Assembly: GCF_001522865.1 (NCBI RefSeq)
Contig: NZ_LOWB01000075.1
Coordinates: 1 to 64,000, forward strand
Length of the DNA: 64,000 bases
Source: Burkholderia sp. TSV86
GTDB lineage: Bacteria; Pseudomonadota; Gammaproteobacteria; Burkholderiales; Burkholderiaceae
Direction: 5' to 3'
Part shown: piece by piece, positions 8,971-20,560 of the stretch
How the letters are laid out: each line of letters begins with the position of its first letter
Position numbering within the stretch: the stretch's first letter is position 1
Made by a program: the position numbers and the translations under genes
Notes under the pieces: model-generated
Database searches by the model: none
The model's input: only the letters and a program-made list of their open reading frames with translations
Told to the model about the DNA's origin: nothing

Positions 8971-10440
8971 ATGAGCACAGATCACGAAACCCTCGCACTG
9001 AAAGATCCCGCGCTGCTGCGCGAACGCGCGTTCATCGCGGGCGAATGGCAAGCCGCCGACGGCGGCCGCAGCTTCGAAGTACGCAATCCGGCAACGGGCG
9101 GACTGCTCGGCACGGTGCCCGCGATGGGCGCGGCCGAGACGCGCCGCGCGATCGACGCGGCAAACGCTGCATGGCCAGCGTGGCGCAAGCGCACCGCGAA
9201 AGAGCGTGCGGCGATCCTGCGCCGCTGGCACGACCTGATGGTCGCGCACGCCGACGATCTCGCGCTGATCCTCACCACCGAGCAAGGCAAATCGCTCACG
9301 GAAGCGAAAGGCGAGATCGTCTATGCGGCGGCGTTTCTCGAATGGTTCGCGGAGGAAGGCAAACGCGTGTACGGCGACACGATCCCGACGCCGGCCGCCG
9401 ACCGCCGGATCGTCGTGACGAAGGAGCCAATCGGCGTATGCGCGGCGATCACACCGTGGAATTTCCCGGCGGCGATGATCACGCGCAAGGTCGGGCCGGC
9501 GCTCGCGGCCGGCTGCCCGATCGTCGTGAAGCCGGCCGAGGCGACGCCGTTCACGGCGCTCGCGCTCGCCGTGTTGGCCGAGCGCGCGGGCGTGCCGCCG
9601 GGCGTGTTCAGCGTCGTCACCGGCGATCCGAAGGAGATCGGCGGCGAACTGACGTCGAACCCGGTCGTGCGCAAGCTGTCGTTCACCGGCTCGACGCCGG
9701 TCGGGCGTCTGCTGATGGCGCAATGCGCGTCCACGGTCAAGAAGGTTTCGCTCGAACTCGGCGGCAATGCGCCGTTCATCGTATTCGACGACGCGGATCT
9801 CGATGCGGCAGTCGAAGGCGCGATCGCGTCGAAGTATCGCAACAGCGGGCAGACCTGCGTGTGCACGAACCGCTTTTACGTGCACGAGAAAGTCTACGAC
9901 GCGTTCGCAGAAAAACTGGCCGCGGCCGCCGCGAAACTCAAGGTCGGCCCCGGCACCGAAGCGGGCGTCATGCAGGGGCCGCTCATCAACGAGGCGGCGG
10001 TCCAGAAGGTCGAATCGCACATCGCGGACGCGCTCGCCAAAGGCGCGCGCGTCACGGCGGGCGGCAAGCGCCACGCGCTCGGCCATGGCTTTTTCGAGCC
10101 GACCGTGCTGACAGGCGTCACGTCCGACATGAAGGTCGCAAAGGAAGAGACGTTCGGGCCGCTCGCGCCGCTGTTCAAGTTCTCGACCGAAGACGAAGCG
10201 ATCCGCTATGCGAACGACACCGAGTTCGGCCTTGCCGCGTACTTCTACAGCCGCGACATCGGCCGCGTATGGCGCGTCTCGGAGGCACTCGAATACGGGA
10301 TGGTCGGCATCAACACCGGGCTGATCTCGAACGAAGTCGCGCCGTTCGGCGGCGTCAAGCAATCGGGGCTCGGACGCGAAGGCTCGCACTATGGAATCGA
10401 CGATTACGTCGTGATCAAGTACATGTGCGTTGCGATATGA
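8971..10440 (+). CDS. gabD: NADP-dependent succinate-semialdehyde dehydrogenase
   Basis: A 489-residue aldehyde dehydrogenase. The general-base Glu lies in LELGGNAPFIVF and the catalytic Cys in SGQTCVCTNRFYV. ITPWNFPAAMITRK and SFTGSTPVGR are the cofactor-binding stretches, and the ending GLGREGSHYGIDDY is typical of GabD. It oxidises succinate semialdehyde to succinate, completing the GABA shunt that GabT begins. Confidence 0.95.
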   Translation: MSTDHETLALKDPALLRERAFIAGEWQAADGGRSFEVRNPATGGLLGTVPAMGAAETRRAIDAANAAWPAWRKRTAKERAAILRRWHDLMVAHADDLALILTTEQGKSLTEAKGEIVYAAAFLEWFAEEGKRVYGDTIPTPAADRRIVVTKEPIGVCAAITPWNFPAAMITRKVGPALAAGCPIVVKPAEATPFTALALAVLAERAGVPPGVFSVVTGDPKEIGGELTSNPVVRKLSFTGSTPVGRLLMAQCASTVKKVSLELGGNAPFIVFDDADLDAAVEGAIASKYRNSGQTCVCTNRFYVHEKVYDAFAEKLAAAAAKLKVGPGTEAGVMQGPLINEAAVQKVESHIADALAKGARVTAGGKRHALGHGFFEPTVLTGVTSDMKVAKEETFGPLAPLFKFSTEDEAIRYANDTEFGLAAYFYSRDIGRVWRVSEALEYGMVGINTGLISNEVAPFGGVKQSGLGREGSHYGIDDYVVIKYMCVAI

Positions 10441-10593
10441 CGGCGTGCCGCCGCGCTCGATGAGCCGTCGCACTGAAATCCTTGCAGACAACCCCGCCGC
10501 GCTTCGCGGCCGCGCTCGGAGCAAGGCGCGGCCGCGCTGTCGACGGCATTCGGCTGGCTCGAGGCGCAACACGAGCGCAGCGCTGCCGATGCG

Positions 10594-11070
10594 ATGCTCG
10601 CCGCTGGATTGAACAATACCGTTTCCGCGCTGCTGGACGTCGACGGTACGACACTCGAGCGCAGCGACGCGATCCAGCATGCCATCGCGCATGGCGCGCG
10701 TTTGTGCCGCGACTTGTGGCGGCGCGCGGGAACCTGGATCGACGAAGAGCGCGCGCACTATCTGTGCGCGTTCGCCCACGCCCGCTTCGGGCAGCCTCGG
10801 GAGGCGCTGGCCGCCGCCGAACGCGGACTGAAAGTCATCGAAGCTCACGGCGACGAAGAAATCAACCGTGCATTCCTGCTGCTCGAGGCCGGCCGCGCGC
10901 GGATCTCGCTCGGCGACTCAACCGAAGGGCAACGCCAGATCGATGAGGCGGCGCGGCTCGCCGCCGGTTGGAACGGCCCGTCGCTGACGAGCGAGTCCAA
11001 CGGGAAGATGCGTCCATTCGCCGCGCCGCGAGCTGACTCGTCTGAAAGCACTCGCATGCTGCCTTGGTGA
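10594..11070 (+). pseudogene. TPR-like protein fragment, probably decayed
   Basis: A 158-codon frame whose middle (about residues 30-125) looks like real protein with helical, TPR-like repeats (HYLCAFAHARFGQPREALAAAERGL; RAFLLLEAGRARISLGDSTEGQRQIDEAARLAAGW). Protein-like sequence continues in frame upstream of the ATG (back to about 10528, EQGAAALSTAFGWLEAQHE) with no start codon or ribosome site. The last 30 residues look like out-of-frame sequence. I read it as a 5'-damaged, 3'-frameshifted remnant; a short intact gene with an unrecognised start is the alternative. Confidence 0.45.
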
Positions 11071-11230
11071 TCGTCAGCCCGAAACATTCGGCTCACGAAT
11101 TACACCGCGGTGTCGATGCGAACCACCGCGAAACGGCAAACAATGCACGCGAGCCGCCATCACGCCATCACATTCCCTAGCCGCCTAGCCTCGACAACGT
11201 TTCCCGCCGCTTCACACCCGTTGTGCGCCT

Positions 11231-12703
11231 TCAACGAAACACGCTGACCGCATCGGCCAGCAGCGTCGCCTGCTGCCTGAGGCTCGCCGAGGCCGCCGCA
11301 CTTTGCTCGACGAGCGCCGCGTTGTGCTGCGTGACGTCGTCCAGATGAACGACCGCGTGATCGACCTGCGCGACGATGTCGTCCATTGTCCTGCCCGCGT
11401 CGTCGACCGTTTGAGCGCCCGACGCGATCTGTTCGACGCTCGCGCCGATCAACGCCTTGATCTCCTTGGCCGCACTCGCACTGCGCTGCGCGAGCGCACG
11501 CACCTCGCCCGCGACCACCGCGAAGCCCCGCCCCCGTTCGCCCGCGCGAGCCGCCTCGACGGCCGCGTTCAATGCCAGGATGTTGGTCTGAAACGCGATG
11601 CCATCGATCACGCCGGTAATCTCCGAGATCCTCCGCGCGCTCGCCGTAATCTCCCCCATCGTGCTGACCACTTCGCGCACGGCCTGCCCGCCGCGCTGCG
11701 CCGCCTCGCTCGCCGACGCCGACAGCCAGTTCGCATGCATCGCCGTTTGCGCGTTGCTCGACACCGCCGCCGTCATCTGCGTCATCGACGCGGCCGTCTG
11801 CTGAACGTTCGTCGCCGCCTGCTCGGTGCGTGTGCTCAGATCGTCGTTGCCTTGCGCGATCTCGTTGATCGCGCGCTGTACGTTCAGCACCTGCTCGCTG
11901 ATATCGTCGACGAGCCATCGAAACATCAGCCCGAGCTGATTGACCGCGCGCAGCGTCATGCCGATTTCGTCGGCCCGGTTCATCTGCACGCCGTCCCGGT
12001 TCGCGCCGGTCGCGACATCGAGCGCCTGCTGGCGCAATGCGCGCAATGGCCGGACGATCTGCGCATCGAGCCACCATGCGGCCAGCGCCACGCCGCCAAG
12101 CGTCGCGCCGGCAAGCTGCGCAAGCATCGCGCTCGGCACGCCGGCCACCCACGCAGCGCCGGCAATCGTCGGCACGAGCGCCACTACCGGCAAAAGAACC
12201 CGCACGCGCACCGACATCGTCTGCAACAGCGATGTCACGCGCAGCCACCCGCCGCGCACGATCAAGCCCTTGTAAAAACGCCGGCTGCCGGCGCGCTGGT
12301 CGCGAAAGTCGCGATAAAGCTGTTCGGCGGCGGCAATCTCGTCGCGCGACGCCCTGGTGCGCACCGACATATAGCCTTGCGTCTGCCCGTACCGTATTAC
12401 CGGCACCGCATTCGCGCGCACCCAGTAGTGGTCACCGTTCTTGCGGCGATTCTTGACGAGCGCGCTCCACGGCTCGCCGCCTTGCAGCGTCGACCACATA
12501 TCGGCAAACGCGTTGCTCAGCATGTCAGGATGCCTGACGACGTTGTGCGGCTGACCGATAAGCTCGTCACCCGAAAAACCGCTGACTTGGACGAACATCG
12601 CATTCGCATACGCGATACGGCCGTGCGAATCAGTTGTCGACATTAGCGTCGCATCGTGCGGAAACTCGAATTCATGTTGAGTGACAGGTTGGTTGTGACG
12701 CAT
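11231..12703 (-). CDS. PAS-domain methyl-accepting chemotaxis protein (Aer-like)
   Basis: 490 residues. The N-terminal PAS domain (about 18-115; [39 protein letters not shown] region, [13 protein letters not shown]) resembles the FAD-binding PAS of Aer. Two hydrophobic stretches follow (about 165-210), then a HAMP-like linker. The C-terminal signalling domain carries the conserved hairpin tip ([40 protein letters not shown]). There is no periplasmic ligand domain, so it probably senses redox or energy state from the cytoplasm and signals to CheA. No other che genes are adjacent. Upstream, 12840-12960 is unusually AT-rich. Confidence 0.9.
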   Translation of the reverse strand: MRHNQPVTQHEFEFPHDATLMSTTDSHGRIAYANAMFVQVSGFSGDELIGQPHNVVRHPDMLSNAFADMWSTLQGGEPWSALVKNRRKNGDHYWVRANAVPVIRYGQTQGYMSVRTRASRDEIAAAEQLYRDFRDQRAGSRRFYKGLIVRGGWLRVTSLLQTMSVRVRVLLPVVALVPTIAGAAWVAGVPSAMLAQLAGATLGGVALAAWWLDAQIVRPLRALRQQALDVATGANRDGVQMNRADEIGMTLRAVNQLGLMFRWLVDDISEQVLNVQRAINEIAQGNDDLSTRTEQAATNVQQTAASMTQMTAAVSSNAQTAMHANWLSASASEAAQRGGQAVREVVSTMGEITASARRISEITGVIDGIAFQTNILALNAAVEAARAGERGRGFAVVAGEVRALAQRSASAAKEIKALIGASVEQIASGAQTVDDAGRTMDDIVAQVDHAVVHLDDVTQHNAALVEQSAAASASLRQQATLLADAVSVFR

Positions 12704-13000
12704 GCGCGCTCCGTTGTTGGAATTCCGATCGGCCTTCTTTTGGGATTTTTTGTCAATCGCTCAACAAAGGCCGTCGAAAACGGAGCAAAGGATGCGCTGA
12801 ATATCACTCGCCTCCCATATCCTCCGCCGACGCCTTTGGCCGACAATTTTTGAATATTTAATGTAAACCGACCGGATTTTTCTGATTTTTATCAAATCAT
12901 TCTCAACGAATTACGTGGCGATTTTAAAAATAAAATATTCACGCACTTACAGTAATTCGCTTGATTGCGGAAAACACGTCGAAATGCCGCGGCAAGCCAA
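12704..13000. other. AT-rich spacer between chemoreceptor and pcaF terminator
   Basis: No gene seen. The segment around 12840-12960 is strikingly AT-rich for this genome and probably carries the chemoreceptor promoter, read leftward. Confidence 0.45.
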
Positions 13001-13036
13001 AAGGAAAACGGCCCGTGCTCTTGCGAGCACGGGCCG
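13001..13036 (-). terminator. Intrinsic terminator of pcaF
   Basis: CGGCCCGTGCTC (13009-13020), loop TTGC, then the exact complement (13025-13036). Read on the minus strand, the 12-bp stem is followed by TTTTCCTT, a classical intrinsic terminator 30 bp after the pcaF stop. Confidence 0.85.
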
Positions 13037-13066
13037 CTTCGATAAAAACGCGATCGCCAGTGCGAA

Positions 13067-14278
13067 TCAGACCCGCTCGATCGCGATCGCAATGCCCTGA
13101 CCGACGCCGATGCACATCGTGCACAGCGCATAACGGCCCTTCGTGCGCTGCAACTGGTACGTCGCGGTCGTCACGAGCCGCGCGCCGGATGCGCCCAGCG
13201 GGTGCCCAAGCGAAATCGCGCCGCCATTGGGATTCACGCGAGGATCGTCGTCCGCGACGCCGAGCAGCCGCAATACCGCGAGCGCCTGGGATGCAAAGGC
13301 CTCGTTCAACTCGATCACGTCGAACTGGTCGAGCGTCATGCCCAGCCGTGCGAGCAGCTTCTGTGTCGCGGGCGCGGGGCCAATGCCCATCACGCGTGGC
13401 GCAACACCCGCCGTCGCAATCCCGAGCACGCGCGCGCGCGGCACGAGCCCGTGACGCCGCGCGGCGTCCTCGCTCGCGACGAGCAGCGCGCATGCGCCGT
13501 CGTTTACGCCCGACGCGTTGCCCGCGCTCACCGTGCCGTCCGCGCGCACGACGCCTTTGAGCTTCGCGAGCGCTTCGAGCGACGTCTCGCGCGGATGCTC
13601 GTCGCGCGAAACCGTGACAGGGTCGCCCTTTTTCTGCGGGATCGTTACCGGCGTGATTTCCTGCGCGAGTGTGCCGTCCTGCTGCGCGCGCAGTGCCTTC
13701 TGATGGCTGCACAGCGCGAACGCATCCTGGTCGGTGCGGCTCACGCGGTAGTCTTCGGCAACGTTTTCGCCCGTCTGCGGCATCGAATCGACGCCGTACT
13801 GCTGCTTCATCAACGGGTTGATGAAACGCCAGCCGATGGTCGTATCGAAGATTTCAGCCTGACGCGAAAACGCACTCGTCGCCTTGCCCATCACGAACGG
13901 CGCGCGGCTCATGCTTTCGACTCCGCCCGCGATCATCAAGCCAGCCTCGCCCGCCTTGATCGCGCGTGCGGCAATGCCGATCGCGTCCATGCCGGAGCCG
14001 CAGAGGCGGTTGATCGTCGCGCCCGGCACGTCTTGCGGCAAGCCGGCGAGCAACAACGACATCCGCGCGACATTGCGGTTGTCTTCGCCCGCCTGGTTCG
14101 CGCAACCGTAAATCACATCGTCCACCGCCGCCCAATCGACATCGGGGTTGCGCTCGATGAGCGTCTTGATCGGCACCGCGCCAAGGTCGTCGGCCCTGAC
14201 GGCGGACAGCGAGCCGCCGTAGCGGCCGTAGCGGCCGATCGGCGTGCGAATCGCATCGCACAGGAATGCTTCGGTCAT
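13067..14278 (-). CDS. pcaF: Beta-ketoadipyl-CoA (3-oxoadipyl-CoA) thiolase
   Basis: 403 residues, starting [18 protein letters not shown] as in PcaF/PaaJ. Active site residues: Cys93 in [10 protein letters not shown], His359 in HPLGASG and Cys389 in [29 protein letters not shown] and [12 protein letters not shown] are also PcaF-like. It cleaves 3-oxoadipyl-CoA to succinyl-CoA and acetyl-CoA, the last step of the beta-ketoadipate and phenylacetate routes. The start at 14278 has GGAG upstream. A three-residue duplication (RYGRYGG instead of RYGG) sits near the N-terminus. pcaIJ are not adjacent. PcaR-like operators lie upstream. Confidence 0.92.
   Translation of the reverse strand: MTEAFLCDAIRTPIGRYGRYGGSLSAVRADDLGAVPIKTLIERNPDVDWAAVDDVIYGCANQAGEDNRNVARMSLLLAGLPQDVPGATINRLCGSGMDAIGIAARAIKAGEAGLMIAGGVESMSRAPFVMGKATSAFSRQAEIFDTTIGWRFINPLMKQQYGVDSMPQTGENVAEDYRVSRTDQDAFALCSHQKALRAQQDGTLAQEITPVTIPQKKGDPVTVSRDEHPRETSLEALAKLKGVVRADGTVSAGNASGVNDGACALLVASEDAARRHGLVPRARVLGIATAGVAPRVMGIGPAPATQKLLARLGMTLDQFDVIELNEAFASQALAVLRLLGVADDDPRVNPNGGAISLGHPLGASGARLVTTATYQLQRTKGRYALCTMCIGVGQGIAIAIERV
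14219..14236. repeat. 9-bp tandem duplication inside pcaF
   Basis: GTAGCGGCC occurs twice in direct succession. It inserts Arg-Tyr-Gly in frame after IGRYG in the thiolase. Confidence 0.8.
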
Positions 14279-14351
14279 GTTCGTCTCCGGTGAAATCCGA
14301 TTGCGCGAGCCAGTGCAGCGGCAATCATCGGCGCCGCTCACACCGGCATTT

Positions 14352-14385
14352 GTTCTTTATACGAACTTTAGATCGTTAATCGAAC
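14352..14385 (-). promoter_or_regulatory. pcaF promoter with two PcaR/PobR-type operators
   Basis: On the minus strand, TTCGAT (14379-14384) and TATAAA (14356-14361) are spaced by 17 bp, a plausible -35/-10. Two 15-bp sites overlap them. GATCGTTAATCGAAC (14371-14385) and GTTCTTTATACGAAC (14352-14366) match the PcaR-type consensus GTTCGATAATCGCAC (as I remember it, either strand) at 11 and 10 positions. Half-sites are spaced near 19 bp. An IclR regulator of the PcaR/PobR group is encoded 1.1 kb away, so regulation of pcaF by it is a natural inference. Confidence 0.6.
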
Positions 14386-14741
14386 GTCTTTCAAGATCAT
14401 AAGGACCGCTCGGGGTTCCGTCAAGCAAGGCAGCCGCGCCGCACGGCCATCATGCTTTACAAACGTATCGATCACATCGATTGCATCGGCAGACGTAACG
14501 CACGCGGGATTAGATGAAAAATTCGACTACTGCGGGAAAAACTGATATTGCGAAATAGTCGGCCGCGCTATATTAGGACTGCGCAGCGTATTCCGTATTC
14601 AATCATGGAAACTTTTACACGCTGAGCGTTTGAAACGCATTAGGCCATGGCCGCACTGCATATACGGCACGCAGCTGAGGCCGCAAGCATCGCGGCGGGG
14701 ATGCCGCGCTTTTACGTTGCAATCCACGAGGGGACTTCATA

Positions 14742-14945
14742 ATGCAAACGTTATCGATGAAACAATGCATCCAAATCAACGGCGGGGCTAACCTGATCGA
14801 CGGAACGTTCAACCTGCTCGGCGGGACGTTTTCCATCAACAGTGATTCGTTGAGCACACTGCTCGACAATACGAATACGCTGGTGGTCAACGCAAACAAG
14901 TGGCTGACCAATCCGAAAGGGCAACTGTCGGCGACGAAGGGCTAA
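14742..14945 (+). CDS. Small peptide with a double-glycine (bacteriocin/microcin-type) leader
   Basis: 67 residues with a good GAGGGG ribosome site eight bases upstream of the ATG. The N-terminus MQTLSMKQCIQINGG fits the double-glycine leader pattern: Leu at -12, Ser at -11, Ile at -4, Gly-Gly at -2/-1; position -8 is Gln rather than Glu and -7 is Cys rather than Leu. Cleavage would release a 52-residue peptide (ANLIDGTFNLLGGTFS... KG) with no Cys. Codon use and base composition are less GC-rich than the neighbours. No C39 peptidase/ABC exporter or immunity gene is recognisable nearby. A weak promoter (TTGCGA 14548, TATATT 14569) lies upstream and a long hairpin downstream, so it is a single-gene unit. 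Function unknown. Confidence 0.65.
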   Translation: MQTLSMKQCIQINGGANLIDGTFNLLGGTFSINSDSLSTLLDNTNTLVVNANKWLTNPKGQLSATKG

Positions 14946-14969
14946 CCGGGGACCTACACCCCGGGCAAT

Positions 14970-15017
14970 GGCGAGCCGCCCCCGAAGCCCTGCCGGGCAT
15001 TCGGCGGGCGGCTCGCC
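14970..15017 (+). terminator. Long hairpin after the double-glycine peptide gene
   Basis: GGCGAGCCGCCC (14970-14981) pairs exactly with 15006-15017. The intervening bases form further stems (CCGAA/TTCGG and GCCC/GGGC), giving an almost continuous 48-nt hairpin 25 bp after the stop codon. No T-run follows. Confidence 0.6.
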
Positions 15018-15357
15018 GCATTTGGCCAATCGGCGAAATGACAACTCCGTGACAAACGGCAGCGCGTGCGGCCGGTGAAAGGCATTCGTCAGTCGCCCCC
15101 GGAATTACAGTAAAACCCGCACCGTGCACGCTAACTCGCTCGAATCTCGAAGCGGGCTTCGCCATTTGCCTCTTCCGGCCTGCGCTCCATCTTCGTTGCC
15201 GTTGTTGCCCGCCACGCGGGTCGCATGGCATCGTCGCCCGGCCCAGCGGCCGCCTGCCGACAAATAACCGGCCAGAATCGGCACCCACCCGGCACCAAGT
15301 TGGCGCAACCCGACCCCATGCGCTAATCTTCTTGGCTGCACACCGTATCCACCCATC
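15018..15357. other. 340-bp spacer upstream of the IclR gene
   Basis: No gene seen. It should carry the promoter of the IclR regulator; I see no PcaR-like operator here. Confidence 0.4.
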
Positions 15358-16143
15358 ATGAGTACAAATCTTCCGGCCAAACCTGGCGACTCCTACGTCC
15401 AATCGTTCGCGCGTGGTCTCGCGGTGATCCGCGCGTTCGACACGGAGCATCCCGAGCAGACGCTCACCGAGGTCGCTGCCGCGACCGGCCTAACGCGCGC
15501 GGGCGCCCGGCGCATCTTGTTGACGCTGCAAACGCTCGGCTACGTCGAGGCAGATGGCCGCCTGTTCCGGCTGACGCCGAAAATCCTCGATCTCGGGTTC
15601 GCGTATCTGACTTCGATGCCGTTCTGGAATCTCGCAGAGCCGGTGATGGAGCAGCTATCGGCGCGCATCCATGAAAGCTGCTCGGCAGCCGTGCTCGATC
15701 ACACCGAGATCGTCTATGTGTTGCGCGTGCCGACGCATAAGATCATGACGATCAACCTATCGATAGGCACCAGGTTGCCTGCGTATTGCACGTCGATGGG
15801 CCGCGTGCTGCTCGCCTCGCTCGATGATGCGAAGCTCGACGAAACGCTCGCGCAAAGCACGCTGCGCGCCTACACACCGCGCACGATCACCGATCCCAAT
15901 GCGCTGAAGAGCGCCATCGCGCAAGTGCGCAGCCAAGGCTGGGCGCTCGTCGACCAGGAACTCGAAGTCGGCCTGATCTCGCTGTCGGCGCCGATTCGCA
16001 ATCGACGCGGCCAGACGATCGCCGCGATGAACATCAGCGGCAACGCGCAACGGCATACCGCCAAGCAGATGGTGAAGGCATTCGTCGAGCCACTGCTCGA
16101 AGCTGCGCAAACGGTGTCCGCACTCGTCGCCCGACGTGGTTGA
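15358..16143 (+). CDS. IclR-family regulator of the PcaR/PcaU/PobR group
   Basis: 261 residues. It starts with the group signature YVQSFARGLAVIRAFD, then an IclR winged HTH (LTEVAAATGLTRAGARRILLTLQTLGYVEADG, about residues 38-70) and the IclR effector domain (GTRLPAYCTSMGRVLLASL, QGWALVDQELEVGLISLSAPI, MNISGNAQRHT). This subgroup regulates aromatic catabolism through beta-ketoadipate or 4-hydroxybenzoate. pcaF lies 1.1 kb away with matching operator-like sites at 14352-14385, so PcaR is the most likely identity. No clear Shine-Dalgarno precedes the ATG. Confidence 0.85.
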   Translation: MSTNLPAKPGDSYVQSFARGLAVIRAFDTEHPEQTLTEVAAATGLTRAGARRILLTLQTLGYVEADGRLFRLTPKILDLGFAYLTSMPFWNLAEPVMEQLSARIHESCSAAVLDHTEIVYVLRVPTHKIMTINLSIGTRLPAYCTSMGRVLLASLDDAKLDETLAQSTLRAYTPRTITDPNALKSAIAQVRSQGWALVDQELEVGLISLSAPIRNRRGQTIAAMNISGNAQRHTAKQMVKAFVEPLLEAAQTVSALVARRG

Positions 16144-16167
16144 CGCGCGCGCACATTCATCGCATCG

Positions 16168-19180
<3,013 letters not shown>

Positions 19181-19239
19181 TGCACCGCTCTCCTTGTCGG
19201 ATCGGCAGCCGGCAGGCCGGCTGCCGCAAAATGGGGCAT

Positions 19240-20502
19240 CTACGCGGCACGCGCCGGATTGTTCGGATGCGTGGTCCAGTTCGCGTAGGTGCCCGAATCG
19301 ACGCGCTCCATCGTGATGCAGCCGTCGGCCGGACACACATGCAAGCACAAATTGCACCCGACGCAGTTCTCGTCGATGACTTCGAAATGGCGGCGGCCGT
19401 CTTTCGTCGCGGTAATCGCCTGATGCGACGTGTCCTCGCACGCGATATGGCACAGCCCGCACTGAATGCAGCGATCCTGATCGATGCGCGCCTTCACGTC
19501 GTAGCGCAGGTTCAGGTACTGCCAGTCGGTCACGTTCGGCACCGCACGGCCGCGAAAATCGTCGAGCGTCGCGTAGCCCTTCGCGTCCATCCAATTCGAC
19601 AGCCCGTCGATCATATCGTCGACGATCCGGAATCCGTAATGCATCGCTGCGGTGCAGACTTGAACCGACCCGGCGCCAAGCGCGATGAATTCCGCCGCGT
19701 CGCGCCAGTTCGAGATGCCGCCGATTCCGGAAATCGGCAGGTTCGGCGTGCTGGGATCGCGTGCGATCTCGGCGACCATGTTCAACGCAATCGGTTTTAC
19801 CGCCGGCCCGCAATAGCCGCCGTGCGAGCCCTTGCCATCGACGCTCGGCTGCGGTGCCATCAAATCGAGATCGACTGCGACGATCGAATTGATGGTGTTG
19901 ATCAGCGATACGCCGTCGGCGCCGCCCGCATGCGCCGCTCGCGAGCCAAGCCGGATATCGGCGATGTTCGGCGTGAGCTTCACGAGGCACGGCAGGCGGC
20001 TGCCCTCCTTGACCCAGCCCGTGACCATCTGAACGTACTCGGGCACCTGACCGACCGCCGCACCCATTCCACGCTCGCTCATTCCGTGAGGACATCCGAA
20101 ATTCAGCTCGACGGCATCCGCGCCCGTATCCTCAACCATCGGCAGAATCGATTTCCAGTCGTGCTCGTTGCATGGCACCATCAACGAGACGATCAACGCA
20201 CGGTCCGGCCAATCGCGCTTGATTTGCGCGATTTCCTTCAGATTCACGTCAAGCGGCCGGTCGGTGATCAGTTCGATGTTGTTCAGACCCGCAAGCCGCT
20301 GGCCGTTGTAATGAACCGCGCCGTATCGCGAGCTGACGTTGACGACATGCGGATCGAGCCCGAGCGTTTTCCACACGACGCCGCCCCAGCCGGCTTCGAA
20401 TGCGCGATTCACGTTGTATGCCTTGTCGGTCGGCGGCGCCGACGCGAGCCAGAACGGGTTCGGCGAACGGATGCCGGCAAGCGTGCAACGAAGATCGGCC
20501 AT
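19240..20502 (-). CDS. preA: NAD-dependent dihydropyrimidine dehydrogenase, catalytic/ferredoxin subunit PreA
   Basis: A 420-residue dihydroorotate-dehydrogenase-like TIM barrel (NPFWLASAPPTD, ELNFGCPHGMSERGMG, the catalytic-loop Cys, PISGIGGISNWRDAAEFI) followed by two 4Fe-4S motifs, CIQCGLCHIAC and CVGCNLCLHVCP. With PreT it reduces uracil and thymine using NADH. Two ATGs compete: the one at 20508 abuts the AAGGAG site, so the one at 20502 (six bases spacing) is chosen. Confidence 0.95.
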   Translation of the reverse strand: MADLRCTLAGIRSPNPFWLASAPPTDKAYNVNRAFEAGWGGVVWKTLGLDPHVVNVSSRYGAVHYNGQRLAGLNNIELITDRPLDVNLKEIAQIKRDWPDRALIVSLMVPCNEHDWKSILPMVEDTGADAVELNFGCPHGMSERGMGAAVGQVPEYVQMVTGWVKEGSRLPCLVKLTPNIADIRLGSRAAHAGGADGVSLINTINSIVAVDLDLMAPQPSVDGKGSHGGYCGPAVKPIALNMVAEIARDPSTPNLPISGIGGISNWRDAAEFIALGAGSVQVCTAAMHYGFRIVDDMIDGLSNWMDAKGYATLDDFRGRAVPNVTDWQYLNLRYDVKARIDQDRCIQCGLCHIACEDTSHQAITATKDGRRHFEVIDENCVGCNLCLHVCPADGCITMERVDSGTYANWTTHPNNPARAA

Positions 20503-20560
20503 CGTCATCTCCTTCTTGTTTCGGAAAATCGTCGGGTGCGCTACCGGAGCGCAGGCAGAA

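Noticed and set aside
8395-10848. 817-codon minus-strand open frame opposite gabT/gabD
   Set aside because: Composition (Arg, Ala, Asp-rich, no motifs) is typical of the antisense of GC-rich genes; both strands cannot be coding here and gabT/gabD are certain.
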